Source: Hypomesus transpacificus
Taxonomy: Eukaryota; Chordata; Actinopteri; Osmeriformes; Osmeridae
Direction: 5' to 3'
Length of the DNA: 64,000 nucleotides
Assembly: GCF_021917145.1 (NCBI RefSeq)
Contig: NC_061064.1
Location: 5,108,098-5,172,097 of the forward strand
A model generated the notes under the pieces. It saw only the letters and a list, made by a program, of their open reading frames with translations, was not told where the DNA came from and searched no databases. Both the position numbers and the translations under genes were made by a program. This document shows, one piece after another, positions 39,587 to 55,842 of this stretch. The number at the start of each line of letters is the position of its first letter. Position 1 is the stretch's first letter.

Positions 39587-39882
39587 CAGGGGCGAATCTA
39601 GGTTCCCACTTTTGGGGTGGCTAAGCCCCTAGATAAAACCTATTATTTATCCTGTGACCCAGCAAAACTAGGGGGATCTGGGAGCATGTTCCCTTAGAAG
39701 AATTTTTTGAAAATATCCTTTTAAATTGTGGGATTTAGGAAGAGAAATTAACAATTTTCAATTTAAAATATGAAAGAAAAAAATCAAAAAGTTATTTTAG
39801 ATTTGTTTTTATAAAAAGCATTGGGGGGGGCTAATGAAACTTGAGGGGGGGGAGGGGGGGGCTCCAGCTAGATACGCCCATG
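39587..39882. mobile_element. hAT-type MITE with 8-bp target-site duplication
   Basis: Terminal inverted repeats: CAGGGGCGAATCTAG at the left end and the complement of CATGGGCGTATCTAG at the right. Eight-base flanks ATTGTAGT (39579-39586) and ATTGGAGT (39883-39890) match at 7 of 8 positions, as expected for an aged hAT target duplication. At about 296 bp it has no coding capacity; the right half holds G runs. It sits upstream of ei24. Confidence 0.75.
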
Positions 39883-40019
39883 ATTGGAGTAAAATAAAAT
39901 ATCATAGGCAACTTAGTCTGGAAAGAAACAGCGCGTTTCCCATTTGTTACACAAACGCCGTTTGAAACGACTACACCTCCGTCCCATCACTACATATCCC
40001 ACAATTATTTTACTGAGGC

Positions 40020-40107
40020 TGAGCTTGCGCAATACACAAGTTACGGCCCTGCGTTAGCTGGTTTAGGTTTTGTTGTTGTTCCTAAAAAGGTGAAACCGTA
40101 AGAAGAG
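40020..40107 (+). promoter_or_regulatory. Likely first untranslated exon of ei24
   Basis: GC-richer sequence ending in a good donor (AAGAAGAG then GTAAGG from 40108), about 0.9 kb upstream of the coding start. The left end, which would be the transcription start, is approximate. A second possible untranslated exon with consensus borders lies at 40865-40917. Confidence 0.4.
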
Positions 40108-40639
40108 GTAAGGAGAACATTTTTGTTTAGTTGTTGCATGAGGTAAGAGTAGTTGAATATGTGTTTAACTATCTGACTTGCCTACGATCTTACTTATTAA
40201 ATCAGCATATACTGTTGATGGTCAGCAAGGGACGGGTACTGTAGCTAAGTTAGCTAGTCTAGCTAGCTCTGTCTAGCTAATGAAAAACATTTGTGGCCAG
40301 CTAGCTAGCCCTACTGCTAGTCGTAAGTTCCTTGTCTTTTTATATGGATATTTAATTACCCTGTTGTATAATAAGGCAACTTTCAACTGATACTGTATAA
40401 TTTAGTAACGATTCATCGAAGTTTGTGGTGGAATTAATAATATTGTCTTGTGTAGCTGGCTATTTTCTGTCGAACTGAAAGCTTTCTTTAGACTACATTA
40501 CAGCTGTACTGGGATATGTTGTCAGACATCAGAATAACTCGTTAACGTTGGATATTAATGCACGCTATCTAGTATCAGTCTAGTGCATTTATATAAGACA
40601 AAGGTCCATCTGCATCTTCTAGGACCTAGAAGAGGGAAA

Positions 40640-40755
40640 CAAAACCCTGGTGCTCGGGACCCACTGTCCTGCATGGTTTTTGTTTCCCTGCTCCAACACA
40701 CCTGATTCAATTGATGTTGGTTATCAGGCTTCTAATGAGCTTCATAACGACCTAT
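40640..40755. repeat. Dispersed teleost repeat
   Basis: Contains CACTGTCCTGCATGGTTTTT followed by TTTCCCTGCTCCAACACACC and TTATCAGGCTTCTAATGAGC, a combination I recognise as a very common dispersed fish element, probably a non-autonomous DNA transposon. Ends are approximate. It lies in the 5' region of ei24. Confidence 0.6.
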
Positions 40756-41043
40756 TCATTAAAGTAGTCTGAACTATTACACCATGGCTATAACCAGCAA
40801 GTATTTAACTATCAAATGTTACCACACTAGTCTTAATAACATGTTTCTTCTTGAAAATCAGCAGGTTGTTAGAACTTCATTTGAACAGTAATTTACGGCA
40901 TGCGACCAAGTCGAATGGTAAGTTGTTCAACTTTCTTCTGTGTTCAAACAGGTTGCAGGGTGAGCCCCTCCGTGCCATGATAGTTGAAAAGGTCCCCAGC
41001 CCCCCCTCCTTCTGCAGTTGATGGATCTGCAGCTGGCTTGGAG

Positions 41044-43286
<2,243 letters not shown>

Positions 43287-44820
43287 TGATCCCTAGAGGG
43301 CGACAGAGAGCCGCCTATCAGTTCTAGTCAGTAAAAAAAAGTGTGCGATTCTGGGAGAAGAATCACTCATCAGAAGGAGAAATTACGTTTGTGTGGTTCA
43401 AGGGAGAGTTTTTAGTGTTTTTATTGAGTCTGTGGCCCTTTCATATTCTTTAGGTGCACCTATCAGGTGTGTTTTTAATGTGAATAACTTTTTGGGGATT
43501 TGACTGCCCTGTGCCTCACCCTTAAACAACACTAATGTGATAATTTTTCATTTCCTTTATGTTTAATTGCTTTTTTTATGTATGATGTGCCATTTGAGTG
43601 CTTTGGGCTTTTTCAAATACAGCACAGAGTTGCATAAATCTTTCTCAACTTTTTTGCCCCAATGCTTACAATTGCAATGTTTACCATGTTTATTGCAGTT
43701 GATCAACCAATAGGTGATATGGAGGAGTACAAGGAATAGGTTACATTTTTACCAAACCCCAAGCTACATTAATTAAAGTTAGAGCCAGCTTTTTACACTG
43801 GTCAGGTGATTCTTGGTGTTCTTTATACAAAAGAATGAACGGACACATGAATCATCCCAAGTGTGGGACAAAAAGAAAACGCAGGGTCTCCATGTTCTCC
43901 ATGTTCTCCATGTTCTCCATCCCCATTGAAGGAGAATATGTTCATTGATACGAGAAGCACATGGTGTTGTCTTGTGACGTTCTTCTGGGTTGCAAGTGAC
44001 CTTCTCTCCCAGACTGGTTGTATTCTTGCACGTGGATTGCTTTTTGTCTGTGTAGTCAAGTTTTCACAGCCAGGTCTTTGGTCTAACAGCCAGAAATAAT
44101 ATTGTGCAGTAAAAACAAAGGGAGACTTTTCTTTTAACTATAAGTGCTTTTTTTTGTTGAGGAATCATATTTTACATTTCAGCAGGGGAGTTGGTCTAAA
44201 TATCCCATCAAAAGGAAAGAGCATCCTTACTAACCAAATTCAAAAACGAGAGTTTTTCAGTTGTAGAGTGTTAATAGGTGACGCAAACTGTTTTGAACAA
44301 GTGGTTTTCTATGGGTGTGTAGATGGTTGACAAAGCTACATGGCCCTGCTGCTGGGTCAGAAGACACTGCCAAACTGCTTGATCTTCTCTGTTTGGATTC
44401 ATTTTTACTTTTATCAATGCGACACAAAGCACTGCAGTACACTGTAGGAAGGCATCACAGATCACCGATCTAACAGGGTTTTGTATGAAGGATGGTGCAC
44501 ACCTTATGATAGAGAATCCCTCCACTGATTGTTATATGTTCTCCACTGGTAAATCCATACAGACTGTGGGCTTCTTGTCACTTGTACTGTACATGATGTC
44601 ACTAGGCTCCGAATGTTTAACCAAAACTACCGTGGGGGTATCATCCCCATCAAGCTTTCTTACTGTCATATTATGGGTTGGTGGGAGGGGAAGTGTTTTT
44701 GAAACGGTATGTAATTATTGTAAGAAGTGCATAGTGTTTATGTATGCAGATTGATATTTGTGAGTGAAGTTTTGTAAAAGTATTATGCCTAATTTCAATA
44801 AAATTGGTCCGTATACATTA
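43287..44820 (+). other. 3' UTR of ei24
   Basis: About 1.5 kb with no family-like ORF, ending at AATAAA (about 44798). It includes a short tandem repeat of TTCTCCATG near 43889-43920. Confidence 0.65.
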
Positions 44821-46135
44821 CATTGTTGACTCCTTCACTTGTTTTTCATTGGAGTTCTAGTGGTGCAGTCCATTAACCATTTTTCATATTTACTGCAAGT
44901 GATTTTGTAGATCTTTGACTTTATAAACCGTGAGACCTATGTGATGGGAACTTAGTGTCAGATCTTATGTAATTAGACACTAACTGTAGGTCCAACAGTA
45001 ACTAAATGCATAGCACATTTCTAGTGTCATTTGCAGTCTAATTATGGATACACCCACTAAAATATACATAAAAATTGTTTTATATCATAAATGTATTCTC
45101 AGAGCCTCCGCACTCACTAGGTAGCAAGGACACGTCACTATTCAGGCCCAAGAAGAGAAAATAATGACAACGTATTGGCGAATCAGAAAAGAGCAAGGCT
45201 ACTGAGGACCGATGTTAAGCCAATAATCATGTCGTATGGGCTTATTGGGCGGGATTGACATACAAAGCAGGGTTGTATGTGAAAAGTGTTTGTGATACAG
45301 GAACGGAGTGGGTAAGTGCAGGTCTAAGATTTGCAAAGGAATTTGTTACTACACTTATAACGTTATTGTTGTACTGTCCTCCTGTATGTACTGAAATCAA
45401 CTTAAGGGGAATAAGAAAAAAAGAAGGGTTCCCTTTCCTTGCTATACACCGTAGTTCACTAGCTAGCTGCATAGCATTAGCATGTCGGCTTGAATTGAAT
45501 GAAATCATCAGCAGTACTGCACTGGTTTTCGGCCACGTACCCGAGAAAACCCGAACAGACGTATAATCCATAATTCGCAAGCCCACAACTGTTTCACGAA
45601 AGTTATTGCATGCGTGTCTCGTTAACATTTTGTAACACTGTTACTACTGTCAGAGTAAGTTTACTTTACCGCTTTCTTTAAGACAGTTGGAAGCGTTTGC
45701 TAGCCCCATTATTTTGGCTAAAGCTAACTAATCAGATTGACATGTTGCTCAGTGAATTAATCAGACAACTAGTTGTGTTTTGACTAAAGGGTCAGTGTCA
45801 TGTCGTTAATGCAATGAAAGCAGCGCGAAAATGACAGCTCATGTTAGCTAACTAGCTAGCTCATATAGCTGTAGTTTCTCAAATACAAAGGCGTTGCAGC
45901 TAGCCAAGTATTTCCTGGTGTTGGTCCACGCCACACAAACCCTGCGTGTCCTTATCTGGTTGGTACAGGAGTCAGTTACCATGTCTGTGACCTCAATGAT
46001 TTATTTTTGTTTGGGACATTTCTATCAGTTCAGGTTTTCGTGAGTGTTCATTGCATTCTTATATTTCTTATAGTATATCTTATATACATGCATGACTAAC
46101 CTTAACTCATGCATTGTTTTTTAAACTTGATTTAG
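44821..46135. other. Intergenic / 5' region of stt3a
   Basis: No ORF of interest. A donor-like GTAAGT at 45655 suggests an untranslated first exon of stt3a ending at 45654, and an acceptor at 46134-46135 opens the exon containing the ATG. Clusters of GCTAGCTAGC-like words near 45.84 kb are simple repeats. Confidence 0.4.
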
Positions 46136-46143
46136 GATACTAA

Positions 46144-51354
<5,211 letters not shown>

Positions 51355-51764
51355 CACTATAATTACAGTGAAGAAGAAAATGATTTGTGACTAGGCCATC
51401 ATACGTTTATAAAGTACCACATACATCCGTACACGATAGAGAAAAACATTTAGAGATCACTTTAGTGGATCTCATCACAGCATAGCTAAATAAAATAATA
51501 AAATTACCAGTATAATGGCATCTACACACATCTGTATCTAGATATTATTATGTTGATGATCAAATTAAGTATGTTTTTTTACTAAAGAACAGTAGGATCT
51601 GTCTAATCATTTAGAGACCTATTGCACTATTTCTGCAGCTTTAGGGGTACCTACGTTGTGGGTTTTGTGGCCACATTTCCAGTGACAACTTAAAAAAAGT
51701 AGTTTCTTCAAGTAGGTCACCGCATGGAAAGTTTGCAATTTCAAAAGCCATTATAATGGACTTT
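51355..51764. other. Unique spacer between the two stt3a 3' copies
   Basis: About 410 bp of AT-rich DNA with no ORF and no recognisable repeat, so the duplication is not strictly head-to-tail. Just before copy 2 there is GGACTTT, also found 10 bp before the copy-1 border. Confidence 0.6.
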
Positions 51765-52364
51765 GTGCTGGAGGAGGCCTATACAACAGAGCATTGGCTG
51801 GTCAGAATATACAAGGTACACAAGTTCCTGTTTTTATCAACTGGATCTTTCCAAAAATCAAATAAGGGTGCGGTGCACCAACTAAACGGTCTGTCACACC
51901 ACTGTACGTGTCATATGTGCTGCTCTACTTGCTTATCGTGAGAACATTAGCTTGCAATAGCTTCAGTGTGGTTATGGCACGGAATGTGTAAACCACGTCC
52001 CGTGAATTTTACTGTGTGACTTAAAAAAAGCCTTGTGTTTAAACCTTTCACCTTTTCAGGTGAAAGATCTGGACAACCGAGGACTGTCACGGACGTAGAG
52101 CCTCCCTACCTGTCCACGTTCACACACCTGTTAGCACACAGCACTGAAGCCTTCCCCTGTGGTCAGCAGACAAGTGTGAAATTCAAACTTTTTATACTTT
52201 TTGTTGGGAATTCCAGAATGAGATTTGTTTTGATTTTGTTTTACCTACCAGTGTGGTGTTTTGTCTGGATAACAGAGGGATGTGGTGTCATAACGTCCAA
52301 TTCAATGTCAAGAGGTGATTTCTGCAATCAGTGGCCAAAAGATACATTTGTCAGTGAGCTTTGA
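51756..52364 (+). pseudogene. Duplicated 3' end of stt3a (partial gene copy)
   Basis: The region 51765-52534 repeats 50585-51354 with about five substitutions in 770 bp (roughly 99% identity), so it is recent. It holds a 5'-truncated exon 16 (coding to the AAG before the donor at about 51816), the intact last intron, exon 17 with its stop, and the 3' UTR. Exon 16 lacks its acceptor. However, the joined flank supplies an in-frame ATG at 51756, so [20 protein letters not shown] could be spliced to the 12 C-terminal residues to make a 32-aa peptide. Copy-2 exon 17 could also serve as an alternative last exon encoding the same tail. Most likely a non-functional fragment. Confidence 0.85.
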
Positions 52365-52534
52365 ATTTTTACAATGTGGTCAATTAAAGAGGGATAAACA
52401 AGTTGTTGTTAAATGTTTCTTGTTTTTAATATGCTTTGCCAACGGTTAAAGGACAACTTAAGTTGCGATGCTTTTCAGTAAAAAAATAAATACTTGCATA
52501 ACACAATTGTTAAGATGTCAGACATCTAACATCT

Positions 52535-53028
52535 AACAACTGTATACAGTTTCTCAAGAATTGGATGCAAGACATCTTGCCATAAAAGTAATTAAAGTTC
52601 AAGAGTTACTTATTATATCAAATGTTACAAGACATGGAGAAACAATTTACCTTTACATTTAATTTTTTGTTATTTCTTTATTACCATGTTCTTTTCAGAG
52701 AGGATCTACATATTTTACAGAATTGTGCCTTTCTTACTGACAGGATAATGAATACAACTAGATTAATACTCTTTCTATGAACATCTCAAGTTTTAGTCAA
52801 CCCTTTAAATGAAGTCAAAATATGATTCTTGTTTTGACAGGTCTAGTCAGTCAAATTTGTGTATTTCATTGGGAGAATCAAATTAATTCAGTATTGATTT
52901 TTTTTTATGTGGAAAACATTCTGTTAAGCCTTGTTCATTTACTGCTCCCAAAATACTTTGATTTAGCTATCTGTTTACTGCATGTCATATAGAAACTGGT
53001 ACGTTTGGGGGTGGTCCTTTTTCCAACA
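52535..53028. other. Upstream region of the CD225-type gene
   Basis: AT-rich, with no ORF. It contains one GAAACT word at about 52990, an IRF/ISRE half site, but no full ISRE that I can see. Confidence 0.5.
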
Positions 53029-53029
53029 G

Positions 53030-53036
53030 GTATAAA
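53030..53036 (+). promoter_or_regulatory. TATA box of the CD225-type gene
   Basis: GGTATAAATG lies 60-70 bp upstream of the ATG at 53098, a suitable spacing for a short 5' UTR with transcription start near 53060. Confidence 0.55.
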
Positions 53037-53097
53037 TGATTGTGCTGAAGTTCATTTTTGACCTTCCTGCATCAAACAATCTCATCAGGCTGCTGAT

Positions 53098-53577
53098 ATG
53101 CCATCCCAAGATGTTGAGTTGCAGATGCAAAGACGAGTGTTGGAACATGTCCTGTTGGAACATGTCCTGTTGGAACATGTCCTGTTGGAACATGTCCTGT
53201 TGGAACATGTCCTGTTGGAACATGTCCAACACTCTGTGCCCGACTACTGGTGCTGGTCTGTGCTCAATATGATCTTCTGCTGCCTCCCATTTGGTGTTGT
53301 GGCTCTCAGATTCTCCAGAAGGGTGAGTCTTGTTGTCTTTGTGTGATATGAGCAGTCTACTTTAAAAAGCCTGAAGTCTATCTCAAATCTAAATCTGTTG
53401 GCATTTTAGGTGTCCAAAAAAATGGTCCAGAGAGATGTGGAGTTTGCTGGAGCAAAGACTGCATCAGAATGGGCCCTTGCATGCAACGTGCTGTCACTAA
53501 TTACAGGAATTGGCTGTTGGATTTATATTGTTAATACCTATAGTAATACATTTAATCAACAAGAAATGGTCCTATAA
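53098..53577 (+). CDS. CD225/dispanin (IFITM-like) small membrane protein with LLEHV repeats
   Basis: Two exons (53098-53322 and 53410-53577, phase 0, GT-AG) encode 130 aa. Residues 1-13 are polar. Residues 14-43 are six consecutive (V/L)LEHV units encoded by 15-bp copies identical except the first base. Residues 48-119 form the CD225 domain: PDYWCWSVLNMIFCCLPFGVVALRF (intramembrane helix with Cys61-Cys62, likely palmitoylated), a basic loop with the K-M--RD---GA--AS pattern, then a second helix (LACNVLSLITGIGCWIYIV). The family includes the interferon-induced IFITM restriction factors and neuronal and metabolic relatives, so antiviral function is possible but not shown. IFITM genes likewise have two exons with an intron in the loop. 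An AATAAA near 53678 could end the transcript. The exact subfamily is unresolved. Confidence 0.88.
53137..53226 (+). repeat. Coding 15-bp minisatellite (6 units)
   Basis: Six units of (G/C)TGTTGGAACATGTC lie in frame inside exon 1 of the CD225-type gene. Near-identity of the units indicates very recent expansion. The complementary strand is also open and reads a (FQQDM)n repeat, which is a shadow. Confidence 0.95.
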
Positions 53578-53699
53578 ACTTAATTTGTAACTGCAATTTG
53601 CTATGACCATTTGCTAATTTGAACAAGAAACGGTGTTCACAAAAGATGTTATTGTAATTTGACTTCCAAACATTTATAATAAACACCATTTCAGCATTT

Positions 53700-54180
53700 G
53701 ATTAAAAAGAATAAGTAAATATTGTCATTTGTCTTTTTAAACTATAGGATATTATCATGACTATGATCACATGAAGAGAAAAATGCGATTTCTCCACAAT
53801 TACCTAATACCGTCCACAAAATCGTGGTCGGAAACACAGGCAATGGATACAAAAATAAGAAGGTTGGGGGGTACTTAAGTGTTTGGGATTGGCTAATAAA
53901 CAATTTTTAAGGAGAAAATATTCCAACATAGTTTTCATTTGTTGTAGTTAGGGTTTCCCGCAGAACATTTGTTAGTTAATGGGAGATAGCTGTTACAGGT
54001 GAATAGGAACTTAAAGGTGGATGAGCGGTTATAGGGAATCGGGCTAGTAAACAGAAGTTGTCCACTACAGGGGCCATACATTACATGGGTCAGTAGATAA
54101 ATTACATTTTTGTAATATGTCAGTGGTAAGACAAACATTAGGCCCTACTCCTTCAAATCAGTATACTGAAACATTGACAT
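53700..54180. other. Intergenic region
   Basis: No ORF or repeat that I can identify between the CD225-type gene and the inverted-repeat element. Confidence 0.5.
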
Positions 54181-54181
54181 A

Positions 54182-54965
54182 GGGTGACCAGACGGGGGGG
54201 AGCCTCCCGTGTCATGCCCTCCCGTGTCATGCCCTCCCGTCTCATGCCCTCCCGTCTCATGCCCTCCCGTCTCGTCTCATGCCCTCCCGTCTCATCTCAT
54301 GCCCTCCCGTCTCATGCCCTCCCGTCTTATCTCATGCCCTCCCGTCGGTCTCATCTCATGCCCTCCCCGAGCTTCTACTTTTCAAAGTAAAAGGAAAGAG
54401 TGTAACATGTTTATTTTTGTATTCTTGTGTGTTCAGATCCTCGTTATACCTCCTCAGGATTATTTTTTTGTAAAGACACTGATGTGTACCTTAAGGAAAA
54501 TCACAGAAAGAAACCATCAAAGTCTGCAAACTTAAATTGCTCTGGGAAACGTTGGCTAATATTCGAATATTTGCTAACAAATGTCAAAATAAAACGCTGA
54601 TGCAGTTTTAAATGGAAGTCATCACAGGTTTCATCAAATATAGGCTACGTTAACTTCAGGGACACAACAATAACATAAAAAAATCAGCAAACTATATGTA
54701 TGGATAAAATTGTTAATTTAACAGTTTAAACTTTTTCAATTAAATGCAACAAACGTGCACAAACTTACCCGTGACTCCATCTGGAAAATAATTCGCGATT
54801 TCGTATTTTTGACCTTCTGAATTTACAGTTGGACACGCCTGAGCATGAGACGGGAAGCTCATCTCTCTTTTTGAGATAGGGTGACCTTCTTGCGCGAGCT
54901 CTGACTGTAGAGAGAACTGTCATTTTGATCATTTTGACCGGGTAAAAGAGGACGTCTGGTCACCC
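54182..54965. mobile_element. TA-flanked inverted-repeat element (MITE-like)
   Basis: The ends are perfect 13-bp inverted repeats: GGGTGACCAGACG at 54182-54194 and its complement at 54953-54965. Each is bordered by TA (54180-54181 and 54966-54967), consistent with a TA target duplication as in Tc1/mariner-like elements. About 784 bp, with no transposase. The left half is a minisatellite (54204-54367). An extra TAGGGTGACC lies inside the right half at 54877, which may mark a nested or rearranged end. Confidence 0.7.
54204..54367. repeat. Minisatellite CCCTCCCGTCTCATG
   Basis: About eleven copies of a CCCTCCCGTCTCATG unit with length variants (some carry an extra CTCAT or CGGTCT), immediately inside the left inverted repeat of the element at 54182-54965. 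Confidence 0.9.
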
Positions 54966-54967
54966 TA

Positions 54968-55395
54968 ATTAATTAACACACCTGGGATCAGTCTGTGTCC
55001 TACGTAGACTGGGACATTCGAGACAGAACGTTTTTGTTTTCATCCCTTGGGTGTGTACATTATGTTTAGAGATTTCGTGATTTGTAGGGGTTCCGGTCAA
55101 TGATGCAACCAACTGACAGCTACATTCCAGAAACATTCCCTCACTTTTTTTATATTGCTGGAATCATGTAACTAGGTGAGATATAGGACAACATGAAAGA
55201 CATTTGTGAATCAGTGGGATGCACATCAAGCTGTCAGTCAGCTCGATGTCTATTTGGGTGTAGGCAACTTGAACGATGAATTATCTTGCATGTTTCAAAC
55301 ATTCAAACACACAGTAGTCCTTATTCAGAAACAGAGCCCGCCTCCCAGATATCTAATGCCCAATACATTCAGTCAGTTGCTTTAAGAAAAGGCAT
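54968..55395. other. Intergenic region upstream of the CKAP2-type gene
   Basis: No coding signal or recognised repeat. Confidence 0.5.
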
Positions 55396-55398
55396 TCA

Positions 55399-55568
55399 AT
55401 TGGCTAAACGAACCGTCTACCAACATCGTGTTGACCAATGCGAAAGAAGCATTTCGTATCTAATGCAGCGCCAATCTTAAATGCGAATAAGACCGTACGA
55501 AGACGTTGTTGCGACCTGGACCTAGGATATCTGACAAATCCTCAGTTTTTGAAAGTGAAGTTGCACAG
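55399..55568 (+). promoter_or_regulatory. Cell-cycle-type promoter and first untranslated exon of the CKAP2-type gene
   Basis: Two CCAAT boxes in opposite orientation (ATTGG at 55399-55403 and CCAAT at 55435-55439) lie about 36 bp apart, a typical NF-Y arrangement. TTTGAA at 55548-55553 matches the CHR element used by DREAM/MuvB for G2/M genes. A donor (GTAAGT from 55569) closes a non-coding exon 1; the ATG exon opens at an acceptor at about 55825. The motif combination fits a mitotic gene. The transcription start itself was not located. Confidence 0.45.
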
Positions 55569-55842
55569 GTAAGTCGTATACATAAATCTGGTGTATTTAT
55601 GAACAAATTACTTAAGTTGTGATGTAATGAATACTCGCTGTTTACGCAAGTCAGTTATTTCAAGTGTTAGCTACAGTAGATAATATGTTCGTGCACATGG
55701 ACTGACATAATTTCTGTAAGCTACTGTATACGAGATATAACTCAGTTAACTGTAGCTGTGGCAAGCTAGTTTCGCTTTGTAGAATTGTTGTTTTAACTAG
55801 CATGCTAATGGATGGCTTTTTATTAGGGACGTCGAAAACGCA

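Noticed and set aside
52975-53232. Minus-strand frame with repeated FQQDM
   Set aside because: Complement of the 15-bp repeat; the plus strand has the CD225 domain and correct splice sites.
53137-54367. Regular short repeats considered as a CRISPR array
   Set aside because: Contiguous tandem units without spacers, in eukaryotic DNA; these are minisatellites.
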